The position numbers and the translations under genes are program-made. From Anticarsia gemmatalis (lineage: Eukaryota; Arthropoda; Insecta; Lepidoptera; Erebidae), in contig NC_134769.1 in NCBI RefSeq assembly GCF_050436995.1, positions 4,526,001 to 4,590,000 on the forward strand: a DNA stretch of 64,000 nucleotides. Direction: 5' to 3'. The notes under the pieces were generated by a model. The model worked only from the letters and a program-made list of their open reading frames with translations, did not search any database and had not been told where the DNA came from. Numbering within the stretch: position 1 is the first letter of the stretch; the number at the start of each line of letters is the position of its first letter. Below, piece after piece: positions 12,801 through 22,970 of the stretch.

Positions 12801-15777
12801 GTCTAGTGTAATGCTTATACGTTAATGCAATCAAAAAGGTTTCCGTGCTTCTCGGACTAGATAATCTTAAAAAACTTCTTCCAACTACAGAAAATCTTCT
12901 TCTTTATAATAATTAGACGCAGATATTTGTTTATAAGACAAGATGTAGATGGACAGTAGAAACTCAGACTATCTTTGTTTGATAAATCTTAATCATTGAA
13001 GGTTCTAGAGATCCTACATACTAAATGCGAGAATAAAAAAATGAATTCTGAATAAATTATTTATCTATACTTATACTTATTACTTATTTACTTTTTACTT
13101 ATATTACTTATTACTTATTTACTTATTTACTTATAATATAATAAAGCTGAAGAGTTTGTTTGTTTGTTTGATTGTTTGTTTGTTTGTTTGAACGCGCTAA
13201 TCTCAGGAACTACTGGTCCGATTTGAAAAATTATTTCAGTGTTAGATAGCCCATTTATCGAGGAAGGCTATAGGCTATATAACATCACGCTACGGTCATA
13301 AGGAGCGGAGTAGCAACGAAAAATGTTACAAAAACGGGGAAAATTTTGACCCATTCTCTTAGGTGACGCAAGCGAAGTTGCGCGGGTCAGCTAGTTACTT
13401 ATATAACTTCACATTCAATATACATTTTTTTCATTTTTTATGTATAGACTTGATATTCAAATTCTTTAGTTCTAAAAACATAATAATATCTACTCCTGTT
13501 GAGGACAATATTAAAGGTTAAGAGTAAAGAAACCAGCTCAAAACTAGTCTGGAGGTACATAAAAAAGATACAAAAAAATGAACTTGTAAAGATTTCTCGA
13601 TCATGTACCTACATTTATACAAATATGTTATGACTACCAGTATAAGAAGCAAAACAGTGTTATAAAAATCTAGACTTTCTGCGAACATCGTCAAAACATC
13701 GTTTTCGTTGAACTGGACATGCTATAGTCAATTAGGTATCATCAACATTATACCATGTATCTAAGTATTTCTTATATTATAAATGGAAAAGTGTGTTTAA
13801 GCAAAGACTTTTGTAACTGACTGTACTGTTGTTGTGTTGTTATGCAATAAATACAAAATCTATTTGTAAAAAGTATGATAGGTCTGGAATGGAACATGAC
13901 TACTTGTTCAACAAAAAGAAATACACAATGCATTTATTATTTGTGGTAATAATAGACCAGGATTTTTCTAAAAATATGAAAAAAATCCAAAAATTTTACC
14001 CCTTTACTGTAACTATACTATCCTACAGTCTCATACAACTTGGGTCAGACAGATGGCAGTAATGTTGTTATTTAAGATAATAACTTTCATTAACAATAAT
14101 ATCCCGCAGTAAAAATGTGTTTGTATATAATAAACAGTGCAACAATGCTGTTATCAACAAATTACTACATTTATTGACAAGTAATTAATTAATTGTTAAA
14201 ACAATTAGGTAAATAAATTAATCAATTCATTCACGGTTCATTACAGAATAAAGATAAAGGGTACAGTCAGCAAACAATTACATTAAGATAGATTATAATA
14301 TTGAACTCAAAATAAGTTTTTAAAGGAAAAGTGGCTTTCTTTTATCAGCCTATCTTAAGGGAAAAAAGCATGCTATTATGTACTTATGTATGAACACTAA
14401 ATAGGAAAATATTTTTAATACACAAATTACCTACTTACTTCTACTAATGGTACTAACATGAAAAGGAGGCTATAAATTAGACCATAGTTTTGGGTCTTTT
14501 ATTGTTACTTTTAAGAAACAATACTGTAAACATAATCAGTAGAACATATAATTATGCATGACCCCAAAACAAAATTACACAACATCAACATCAGTATTGA
14601 GTGTAGATTTTGAAAACTATAAAAAGCAAGAACTACATAGTACACAGTACATGGTCCAATCCTATGACAATCCCACTCATTATATACCAGGAAACAAAGA
14701 TAAGACTTGCTTACTCACATATTATCAACATCTGGCATATTAACTGAACTCATTTGTATTCAATAGTTTTATGGTATTACAATACATGCCTCTGCTCACA
14801 TGAAATTTGGTTGCGAAGTACATACATACATTAAAAAAAACACTCCTTTTCCCCACACATACAGGCAGAGATAATACAAGAAAATAAAATTACAAATTTA
14901 TGCTATTTAAAAAAAAATCATCATGGCATTGGCAAGCATTGTTACAATGCTATGAAAGTATAGCAGACAACCAGTACTTTCATATTCATAACATTTGTAT
15001 AAGTAAACAAACAGTTTGTCTTGGTTTAAAAGAGTTTACTTTTTAAATCCTTTAAATTCTAGTGCTGCTGGGACTTATAAAAAAAACAACAAATGAAAAG
15101 AATAACTAGACTTTATGCAACTTTTAGGTATTTATGGATCACACAAATATATATTAAGGTAATGTGGGATTGAAGCCATGATCTAAGTTGAGCTTATTGA
15201 TAGTTGTATCTCTATCCTGACAAGTACTAACATACCTATGTACTCATTTCAGACATAACATTAATTCATTCACACATTCATGGTATAAATTGTTGTTTAA
15301 TTTACAAGAACTGAATATAACATTACTTATCAAATTATATTATCAGAGAATAATGGAAAAATAATAAACTTGTTAATTTAATAGGTGCTCAATGTTCATA
15401 GAATTTTATGAATCATTAAATTGATTTAAATAAAATGTAATCATAAAAACAATGGTTGACACTTTTCATAAATATACCTATTAAATACCTAGTTTAAATA
15501 CATATACCAGGAAGATATAATATAATATAATTTTAATATATTCCTTCCAAATTACCCAATTTATTCCAAAATACCTACCACCAAAATAATAATTACAAAA
15601 ATATTGAAGGACTTTAACTTTAATTTTTTTGAAACTAAAATATTGTTAAATATTTATTTAAATTACCTGTTCAAATTCAGGATCAGTACTGATTAGTTGT
15701 GCATTCAATTCCAAATACAACTCTCTGCTGCTTCCTTCATAATCAATAAGAGGCTGAATATCGTCATCTGAATCCAT
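79..15777 (-). CDS. ATP13A3: P5B-type transport ATPase (polyamine-transporting ATPase 13A2/13A3-like), 17 exons, C-terminus off the window
   Basis: Family members are late endosomal/lysosomal P-type pumps that export polyamines to the cytosol. Coding exons in transcript order: 15777-15667, 12719-12552, 12302-12232, 12085-11976, 9882-9720, 8831-8627, 7339-7156, 6501-6366, 5657-5492, 4546-4346, 3729-3529, 3181-3056, 2399-2246, 1745-1624, 1328-1211, 805-672 and 261-79. All join in phase (2553 nt, 851 codons) at GT/AG sites. Visible hallmarks: actuator loop LTGES near residue 337; the P5 signature PPALP near 461-465; the phosphorylation motif DKTGT with Asp near 504, split between two exons; nucleotide-binding KGAPE near 651; and TGDN near 745. 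The start is the ATG at 15777, in an acidic leader (MDSDDDIQPL). Family proteins are usually about 1100-1250 residues, so GDGxND and the last membrane helices lie left of position 1. The choice between the 13A2 and 13A3 names is not settled by sequence alone. Confidence 0.93.
960..1073. mobile_element. Short palindromic MITE, copy 1
   Basis: Inverted arms CGGTTTCTGAGGTACATTTA (left) and its near-reverse complement (right) surround a short spacer. TAA occurs just outside each end, consistent with a 3-bp TWA target duplication. It lies in an ATPase intron. The same family occurs at 42939-43050 and 61795-61895. Confidence 0.7.
3529..4546 (-). CDS. ATP13A3: P5B ATPase exons 10 and 11: PPALP helix and phosphorylation site
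   Basis: Exon 10 (4546-4346) encodes the fourth membrane helix with VIPPALPAAMTVG, the signature separating P5 pumps from other P-type ATPases, and ends in CFDK. Exon 11 (3729-3529) opens with TGTLTEDGLDMWG. The catalytic DKTGT is therefore divided by an intron (3730-4345) exactly between Lys and Thr, in phase 0. Exon 11 continues with the start of the nucleotide-binding domain (LAMATCHSL). Confidence 0.92.
4593..5084. mobile_element. 492-bp foldback element with multiple internal hairpins
   Basis: Terminal inverted repeats of about 85 bp start GTATATGTTACTGTAAAAGC and are mirrored at 5084. AAT flanks both ends (4590-4592 and 5085-5087). Inside are a perfect 10-bp-arm hairpin at 4743-4765, a GTGGTT/AACCAC hairpin at 4775-4796, an 18-bp-arm hairpin at 4797-4844, and a looser fold at 4870-4950. 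There is no coding capacity. It sits in an ATPase intron, 47 bp upstream of the exon 10 acceptor in transcript direction. Confidence 0.75.
5735..6035 (+). repeat. tRNA-derived SINE-like repeat with a LINE-type tail
   Basis: A B-box-like ggttcgaatc at about 5773 follows an A-box-like tggtttaagattgc. The 3' part (cctaacccctcattatttcggg, then agcagtgggataataatggg) resembles the widespread lepidopteran tail that also occurs, diverged, near 35096, 41670 and 50235. It is in an ATPase intron. Boundaries are approximate. Confidence 0.5.
7020..7128. mobile_element. Relic end of the 56744-57899 inverted-repeat family
   Basis: The stretch ggggtcgccacctttgatcc to aatggactattaat matches the terminal repeat of the 1156-bp element at 56744-57899, including the shared gtcgccac, gccatcttgg and aatggacta blocks. 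Only one end is recognisable here. Confidence 0.55.
7156..8831 (-). CDS. ATP13A3: P5B ATPase exons 6 and 7 with the duplicated-exon intron between them
   Basis: Exon 6 (8831-8627) encodes a membrane hairpin beginning at LNIYGLNEINVPV and containing the stretch NPFYVFQLFTIAVWL. Exon 7 (7339-7156) encodes the actuator domain, including DAALLSGQAVLNESMLTG, whose last Gly codon is completed by exon 8 to give TGES. The intron between them is mostly seven extra partial copies of exon 6, described separately. Exon 6 ends at AAGAAG before GTGAGC, phase 0, and exon 7 opens with AAT in phase, so normal splicing restores the family sequence. Confidence 0.85.
7398..7590 (+). repeat. Dispersed repeat (ccgactttttacgtgccctc family), copy 1
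   Basis: The block from tatggttagtgatcagcc through acgtgccctccgaagc to atgcggtcacccatctatg recurs at 26346-26575 (plus), 44152-44375 (plus) and 29995-30172 (minus). A diverged version lies inside 57215-57560. Copies keep the same internal order, as expected of a SINE or LINE tail. No ORF is preserved. Confidence 0.7.
7661..8764 (-). repeat. 138-bp tandem array: eight copies of the exon 6 3' part, seven of them intronic
   Basis: The block starting cttcttagtctg recurs at 7661, 7799, 7937, 8075, 8213, 8351, 8489 and 8627, a strict period of 138 bp. Each full unit is 123 bp of ATPase exon 6 (41 codons, FYVFQLF to TKK) plus 15 bp beginning with the donor GTGAGC. The rightmost copy is the true exon 3' end. 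The leftmost copy is followed by a different donor, GTTAGT. Units are nearly identical; the main differences are cggcaag versus cggcgag and cacgtag versus cacatag. None of the extra copies has an AG acceptor at its start, and reading on past any unit meets a TAA after five codons, so the extra copies are not expected to add protein sequence. Confidence 0.95.
9402..9655 (-). repeat. Dispersed LINE/SINE-tail repeat (minus orientation)
   Basis: About 250 bp from agctgacccgcgcaacttcg to the oligo-caaa run is the reverse complement of the repeats at 13137-13395 and 59235-59488, sharing the ctactggtccgattt, gttagatagccca and acgcaagcgaagttg blocks. It lies in an ATPase intron. Confidence 0.75.
10808..10925 (-). 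repeat. Repeat fragment related to 47755-47865
   Basis: Read on the minus strand it contains gtttgtaaggatcgtac and aagtggcgttctctggtc, as in the plus-strand copy at 47755-47865. A shorter relic lies at 42262-42305. It may derive from a LINE ORF (frame VCKDRTKxR), but no open frame remains. Confidence 0.55.
11707..11897 (+). repeat. Dispersed repeat tail, second family
   Basis: The sequence from attataaatgcgagagtagc to gcgggtaaaagctagttg follows the layout of common lepidopteran non-LTR tails (gaaatttggtatggaga, ccgagaaaggtcattggtta). The repeats at 58786-58985 and, reversed, at 29400-29550 share its style but are distinct. Confidence 0.55.
13137..13395 (+). repeat. Dispersed LINE/SINE-tail repeat (plus orientation)
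   Basis: A full-length relative of 9402-9655 and 59235-59488, starting with a (GTTT)n tract and ending gcgcgggtcagctagtt. It is preceded by a TACTTAT-rich simple tract at 13060-13136. Both lie in ATPase intron 1. Confidence 0.75.
13400..15666. other. ATPase intron 1 remainder
   Basis: AT-rich sequence with no coding exon I can support on either strand. Short open frames here lack splice sites and show no protein family signature. Confidence 0.6.
15667..15777 (-). CDS. ATP13A3: P5B ATPase coding exon 1 (37 codons)
   Basis: This exon encodes the acidic cytosolic amino terminus and ends exactly at a codon boundary before GTAATT. No splice acceptor is evident just upstream of its ATG, so transcription probably starts within a few hundred bases to the right of 15777. 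The next exon (12719-12552) begins with VVYGYHKS, after 2.9 kb of AT-rich intron. Confidence 0.85.
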
Positions 15778-16530
15778 TGTTTTAAAAAAAACTTCTTTAC
15801 TTTTTTTTTACACTACTTGCACCAAGGCAATGAACACTTTTATTCATCCTTGACTCTCGAAGTTATTACAACTCATTTTTAAGCACATTTTTTATATAAA
15901 ACTAATTAATATTTACCGATAAAATTAACACTGTTTCAAATAAAATAGAAGAAAATATATTTGTTTAAACATAAACACTTGTCTTGACACACTCTTAAAT
16001 GCATTAATTTTAGAATGTAATGATAAACTACATAGTAGCGCGTTTCACGAATATTTCGGTGTATTTAAAACTGCTTAGATGACCAAAATTAGGTTGTAAA
16101 GTATTACATTACGTTATAAAAATAAGAACAAGGATAGGTAACAAAAGGTCGACACTTATTACGCTAAGATCCTTAGTTTGTCATAGTGTTTTAGAAAACA
16201 GATTGTTTACACTTGTATTACACTGTTACGCGGAAAATTAAATCCTATGCCTATATAAAAAGTAATTTAAAAAAATAATAATATCGAGAATCGAGACAGC
16301 GAGGAACAGCTGTAGGAACACTTTGAAAACTGTCATTCTTTTGTGGTAATTTCGTAATTTGACGTTCATTGAATAACAATAACAAGAGATAGAAGATACA
16401 CAAACAAATAAGAAAGAAAGAAACAATATCGATTATCCAATAACCATTCGGTCATTCACTAACGTTTCTTTGCACACAAGTGGCTAGATTAAAGCTATTT
16501 AGAGGTATTATTTTGATAAATAATTCTTAC

Positions 16531-16610
16531 CATGTGACTGTCATCAGTAGAAATACATTGTTCCATACTCAGTGTCATCTTTTTTATATGTTGGGTTTAC
16601 CCTTATTTAT
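16531..16610 (-). CDS. ATP13A3: Alternative 5' exon of the P5B ATPase, encoding a different N-terminus
   Basis: On the minus strand a TTTGTTTCAG acceptor precedes 16610, an ATG lies at 16578, and 16 open codons (MTLSMEQCISTDDSHM) end at 16531 before GTAAG. The exon ends in phase 0, exactly as exon 1 does, so it can splice to 12719 and replace the 37-residue acidic leader with a 16-residue one. The acceptor implies another noncoding exon further right, which I could not identify. An alternative is that this is only a spliced 5' UTR exon carrying an upstream ATG. It lies about 120-250 bp from the Rpb10 5' region, suggesting a shared or bidirectional promoter. Confidence 0.5.
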
Positions 16611-16859
16611 CTGAAACAAAAATAAAAATAATCAATTCATTGTACGTTCGTTTATCAAAATGTTACGTTATCTGTGCCCGCCTACAATCAATCTCCATAA
16701 TCTACATTCATTTACTCATTCAATTTTGCGTCACGTCGTGTCCTGTCGTCGTCGTGTTGTGTTGTTTGTTGTGACCAAGTCGGTTTTTCAACCTTTAATC
16801 ACTTTAATACGATAAAAAGTGAAGTATTTTTAATACGAACTAATACTTCTGTGGTTAAG
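16611..16859 (+). promoter_or_regulatory. Rpb10 promoter and noncoding first exon, possible shared promoter
   Basis: A locally CpG- and T-rich patch (cgtcacgtcgtgtcctgtcg and the GTCGTCGTGTTG run, 16731-16775) precedes a noncoding exon ending GTGGTTAAG at 16859, just before the donor GTATGT. The matching acceptor TTTACAG is at 17139-17145, 14 bases before the Rpb10 ATG. The exon start was not located. The alternative ATPase exon on the opposite strand begins at 16610, so the interval may drive both genes. Confidence 0.5.
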
Positions 16860-17159
16860 GTATGTATTTAATTCATTTTATCACTTTATAGCTATCTGGT
16901 TAGTCCACAGTTTAGTTTAAATATACATAACCTCAAACTCTATTTCAAATTTATGTTTATCGCATTGTAACTTCTTTTTATTGTGGATAATCGACTTATT
17001 TGTACCTAAATAAAACAGTTTTACCTAGATTGATAATGTGAACTTCAATACAGCTCATCATTTTTTAAAAACATAAAAAAATAAGCATTCAGTGATGAAA
17101 TTACTCATCTTCCTCAATTTCAGTAACTGTTAATACTATTTACAGATTCTACAGCGACA

Positions 17160-18500
<1,341 letters not shown>

Positions 18501-18660
18501 ATACTATTCCCTCTTTAGATCGAAATTTAGTTCATAAGCTATTGATATATTGTGATACTGAACTTTATAAGTTTTATCTAAATACATTTATTGTAAGACA
18601 ATTGTTTGTTTGATTTTATTAGTACTCTATAACATCATCTAAATAAACATCTACAATTTA
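18501..18660 (+). terminator. Rpb10 3' UTR and polyadenylation signal
   Basis: A short AT-rich 3' UTR follows the TAG at 18498-18500. AATAAA at 18642-18647 is the best poly(A) signal. A transposable element boundary starts about 15-20 bp downstream, so the insertion abuts the transcript end. Confidence 0.6.
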
Positions 18661-18836
18661 ATGACCATCGACGGTCCCTACGTACATTCCCTCAAGTGGT
18701 ACTTACGGGATTTGTCTTTTTTGTTTCCGTGACCTTCCGGGGGTCATACACTTTCGATTGATTAAAAAAAATTTAGTAAAAATGCTTTAATTCTACCCTA
18801 AATCAACACTCGACAAACCCCAGAACTACAACACTT

Positions 18837-18881
18837 CCAATGTAAAATGTCACTAGTGAGAGTTAAGACATTTTACATTGG
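18837..18881. repeat. Hairpin with 15-bp perfect arms
   Basis: CCAATGTAAAATGTC at 18837-18851 is mirrored by GACATTTTACATTGG at 18867-18881 around a 15-base loop. It lies in the presumed 5' leader of the element's split gene. Confidence 0.8.
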
Positions 18882-18956
18882 CAAGTCAACAACACCCCCG
18901 CGCGCCTCCCCCGTAACTCCCACATGCGGACTTGTTGCGCTCGCGCAAAAAAGAAA

Positions 18957-19540
18957 ATGAAAAATGTAAAAGATAAAGGTAAAACCATCAAAATATCATC
19001 AGGTAAGCTGAATTTGACGTTTTATTTTATTGTACCTTCTTTAAATTTAATTATTAGTCAGTAAAAAGTATATTTTTAACTACATTATCAACTTAAATTA
19101 CTTTTTTGGTAATCTAAACAAGCTTTATTCAATTCCGACGTAATTAGTCGCTTTTGGTAGTTACGTTATTTTACTTGGGAATGTTTTGAATCAAAAAGTC
19201 TTAAGTGTTACATAAGTGTTTTTACGTGGGAGAACACATACTACTGTTTTAAGTAACTGCCACTTAAGTTATTTTACATCGGGAATATTAAATTAAAAAT
19301 GTAAGTAATTACCATTTCTGTTATTTTACGTTACTTTTTGTTATTTTTTTCGGGTCCATTTTCGCTAGCATCAAAAGATGAACACTCAGATCTGGAAAAA
19401 GATACATCGATTGAAGCTGTGGCTCAAATCCATTCAAAAATGAGTCCTACGCCACCCTTAGCTCCATTAGTTTCAAATTTGCTCAGTGATAAAATACTGT
19501 CAGATTCAGGTATAGTAGAAATATTGGAATCGCCACAACC
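18957..19540 (+). pseudogene. Truncated two-exon gene of an unidentified transposable element
   Basis: Exon 1 (18957-19002) encodes 15 codons of a Lys-rich start (MKNVKDKGKTIKISS) and ends in phase 1 at a consensus GTAAGC donor. Exon 2 starts at 19369 after a T-rich tract and TAG. Joined in phase, it reads A SKDEHSDLEKDTS followed by a Ser/Pro-rich acidic segment (MSPTPPLAPL, then ILSDSGIVEI). The frame then runs into antisense copia sequence near 19525-19560. The codon-like composition and phase-matched splice pair suggest a once-real gene of the surrounding element. I recognise no domain and assign no function. Confidence 0.45.
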
Positions 19541-21338
19541 GACGTCTTCTCTTTGGCTCCAGGGGGTTTCTCAATCACCTTCCAAACATCGTGCTCCTTC
19601 ATAGACTCCAACTCCCGCTTCATCGCTGCTATCCACTCATGGCTATCAGGTCTTCTGACTTCTTTGTACGAACGTGGTTCTTCCTCTAACTTGCATGTAC
19701 TGTTGTAGCAATATAGTTCACTTTGTGCGCTACGAAGCCTATTCCTCAGAGGATACCTAGGCTCTTCCTCGATATTCACACTTACTGTTCTGACTCTTGT
19801 ATCACAATGTTCAGCATCAGATTCATTTGAATTCGCAGGCTCCACAGATTCAACACAAGGATCTGTATCCACATCTGCTGAGTCTGAGCTCTCCTCCGCA
19901 TCTTCAGTACTGTCTGGGTCTGTCAGACGTGTTTCGTTCTCCACATGCCTCACGAAGTCTTTGAAAAAGTTCAAAGCTTGAGACTTCTCCCTGAGAAAGA
20001 AATTTACAAGTGAAATCGTCTACTATTACGAACATGTTACGAGCTCCACCATAAGAACGTTCCGACATGGGACCACACAAATCAGCATGTAATAAACTGA
20101 GTTTGTCTTTCGCTCGCCTTGCTTCACCCTTTGGAAAAGGTAATCTATGTGCCTTACCTCTTATACAAGCAGCAAAAGGTTCCATTACACTTTTACCTCC
20201 AACCTCGATGTTAGGCAACTTCCGTAAATCATTCAAGTTAACATGCCCTAATCTACGATGCCAAAGTGCCAACGAGTCTTCAACTTGAACCGTAGCCAAA
20301 GCACCATCTACAATAGCAATACAATCATCCAACTTATAGATACCTGAGACTTCACTAGCAGTAACCACAAGTTTACTCGTTATCTCGCTTATCGATTGGT
20401 GAAACATCCTACAGCCATCAGAATCAAAAATAACTCTCCATCCATTCTGTGCCAACTTAGATACCGACAAAAGATTAACTTTCAAGCCAGGCACAAAGGA
20501 ACAATCTTTTACAGTTAACAAAACTCCTTTCACATTAACTATAATATCACCTTTGCCTTCACTTGACATTCTATCATCATTTGCACACGTCACAACATTC
20601 TTATCAGTAACCTTAAAGTCTCTAAACCACTGCTTCTGAAAACTCATGTGTGTCGAGGCTCCACTATCGAGATAAAACATCGAGGGGCTGAAGGATTTGT
20701 GCACCGACAGTGAACACTTGAACACCATAACGCAACTTTCTTCGACTTCTAGGAAGCCGTTGGTAAGCGTGCACCACATCCTTGTCCAGCATCGGGCAAT
20801 CGGACTTCTTATGACCTTTCTTTCCACATTAAAAGCACTTGAGCCTTAATACTGACTGTTGTTTCTTCACTACTAAAGCCGAGTTCGACGAGGAATCATT
20901 TGAAGAGCTCTGAGCGCTATCTTCTTGTAGAAGCTTTTGCCGAACAGTTTGAGAAGTAATCTTCATTCCTGAATGCTCTAGTGCCATCCGTAATGGTCGG
21001 TAAACATCAGGCATACCTCGCAAAAGTACCACGGCAACCAAATCGTCATCGAAACTTTAATTGATTTCTTTACGCTTTTGAGCCTGACTCATGACAGCAG
21101 ATCGGTGGTTTTCCAGCTTCTCATCCAAGAGACAATTCATCAGAGTTATGCGCCTATTTATTGCCTTGTCTTCAAAAATTATTGTCAATGCATCCCACAC
21201 TTCTTTTGCGTAAGTAAGATTTTGAACATACGGATACAGATGAGATTCTAAGTAAAGGCATATTAACGTGTATGCTTCTTGATCCTTCTCGATCTCCTCT
21301 TCATCATCCTTCTTTGGAAGTGTTGATGTATAAGGTAC
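19530..21338 (-). mobile_element. Degenerate Ty1/copia retrotransposon fragment (gag, protease, partial integrase, RT start)
   Basis: In minus order: a gag segment of UBN2 type (EAYTLICLYLESHLYPYV, AKEVWDALTIIFED) with an in-frame TAA near 21060, then KxQxVLRLKCF. The protease has LDSGASTHM (near 20670). The GAG-pre-integrase motif LWHRRLGHVNLNDLRKL is near 20265, and the integrase start LHADLCGPMSERSYGGARNM near 20070. The integrase core is almost entirely deleted: after VDDFT a frameshift leads into FVRHVENET and an acidic linker, then the beginning of the reverse transcriptase region (EWIAAMKRELESMKEHDVWKV). No RT catalytic box or LTR is seen, so it is a dead, internally deleted copy. Confidence 0.88.
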
Positions 21339-22417
21339 CTGCGGGTATTAAGGCCTGTCGGGTAATAAGGCCTAAATAACAAAAAACGTACTTAAAACAG
21401 TAGTTGACGATCAAGATTACTGTCACACAAGCTCAGAGAGTATACGAGTCGCTGCGAAGTGGCGGACGCACTCTAGCACTTCTCCCCCCGCAAATATCGT
21501 CGAAGTAATTCAGAAGTGCGGTTCAGCAGCACGAATTATAAAAATTGACTCCAGTAAAACGTAAGTTGTTTAGAAAATATCATATTTACAAACCTGTATT
21601 GACTGTCCGCTTATTAATTAAGGTATGCTTGACCGTAGATTACCGTTTTAAGCGACTTGTACTTTATAAAAATTATATTATTATTATTTTCTGTAAATAG
21701 GTGGTTGGCGGATATTAAGGCCTATAAAATTTTACAATAGGCCTTATTATACTCCTGCTTTTTTAACTGCTATATAAGTAGGAGCGTGTATTAAAAATGT
21801 TTGTTAGCGGGTAGTATATACGTGGTTTATATTTTCAAATTATTTATTATTGTTTTCAGTGCTTACAGTCACGATGCCTCCCAAACGATCATTGTGGTCA
21901 GAAGGCGATCTGACAAAAATTAATCACAAAAAAAAAATATCGCTACTGTCATGCCTGCAGAGAATATAGAATGGATGATGCAATGAGGCAATGTTCGCGA
22001 TGCTCCAAGTGGTACCACGAAGATTGTGTCGGTTTGACTGCAGAATATACTGATGATTTTCAATGTCCTGATGGATGCGAATAAGGACAATTTATTTCAT
22101 TTATTAAGACTACTATGCTTTCTATTGCCTTATGTTAATGATTATTGATGTCAAGAATACTAATTTACTTAGTTTAAGTTGATTTTTGAATAGTTTATAG
22201 TATAGGCCTTTTTACCCTACCCTATTATAATAAGGCCTAAAGACAGCGTTTTTTTAAAAGTGATATAATGTTTTAGTTTAAAGCTTTAGAAGCTATTTTT
22301 TGTTTAAACTCGGTAGTAATATAAGTACATGACTGATTATTATAAAAACTGGTTGATTATATTGGATATTCTTCATTTTATTACAAATCTCCCTTAGCTA
22401 GGCCTTAATACCCGCGG
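21339..22417 (+). mobile_element. 1.08-kb inverted-repeat DNA element inserted in copia gag
   Basis: The ends are CTGCGGGTATTAAGGCC at 21339 and its near-complement ending at 22417. GTAC flanks both sides (21335-21338 and 22418-22421), consistent with a 4-bp target duplication, although the palindromic GGTACC context makes the exact TSD uncertain. Several internal copies of the TAAGGCCT motif occur. Copia gag flanks the left end; whether gag resumes on the right is unclear. The only coding content is the small broken ORF at 21874-22084. Confidence 0.65.
21874..22084 (+). pseudogene. Transposase remnant: basic N-terminus joined to a C-terminal PHD-like zinc finger
   Basis: The ATG at 21874 opens MPPKRSLWSEGDLTKINHKKK, similar in style to the N-terminal DNA-binding start of pogo/CENP-B-like transposases (Trp-x-Glu-x-Asp-Leu). 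A run of ten A (21927-21937) shifts the frame. The next frame over encodes CHACREY, RQCSRCSKWYHEDCVG and FQCPDGCE before TAA at 22082-22084. This gives a C2-C2-HC-C2 spacing typical of the PHD-like finger that closes some insect DDE transposases. The catalytic middle is missing, so this looks like an internal-deletion derivative. Family naming is inference. Confidence 0.6.
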
Positions 22418-22970
22418 GTACCTTACTTGAAACATTTTTCTCGAGAAACCATATTCAACAAGTACCTAATTATGATTGCTCAATATTATTACTATGTAAT
22501 ATTTTATATTTTTATGATGAAGAAAAGGGTTGCCTATTGTGAATTTAATAAAAAAAGTTTTTAAAATGTTTATTTTTATTTTATTATCAGCCCTTACCTC
22601 ATGGCTCCCAGTATGAAAACACCGTAAATCAATATTATACTCAAAGTAAAATTTAGTAAAAGGCAGTTACAATTTAGATCGTTGTTCAATCCCCCATGTA
22701 AAGATCAGTAAGTACCACTTAGGTAAATGCTAGTCGGAATGTTTCCGATCTAAAACGACGGTTGTGACCAATGGTACATAAAATGAATATATTTTAACGT
22801 TTTTATTTAATTTTCTCATAAAAGACAACAAATAAAGACTTCGTGCAAAATTTCATAGCTCTGCGATTGATAGAACTTGAGATACAAGTGTTTGAAACTT
22901 CAAACAGCTCTCCTGTAAAATTTGCGTTTTGCAATTAGGTTATTGTACGTAGGGACCGTCGCCATGTATA

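Larger units (their letters stand above)
18661..22970 (+). mobile_element. Large terminal-inverted-repeat element interrupted by copia and PHD elements
   Basis: An 18-bp perfect inverted pair, CGACGGTCCCTACGTACA at 18669-18686 and its complement at 22944-22961, brackets the block. Imperfect TTTAATG extensions lie outside it. A second inverted pair, AAGTGGTACTTAC at 18694-18706 and 22708-22720, lies inside at unequal distances. The left part holds an apparent two-exon ORF (18957-19002 and 19369 onward). The interior has been replaced or invaded by a copia fragment and a PHD-containing element. No superfamily could be assigned. Boundaries and the single-element interpretation are inference. Confidence 0.45.
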
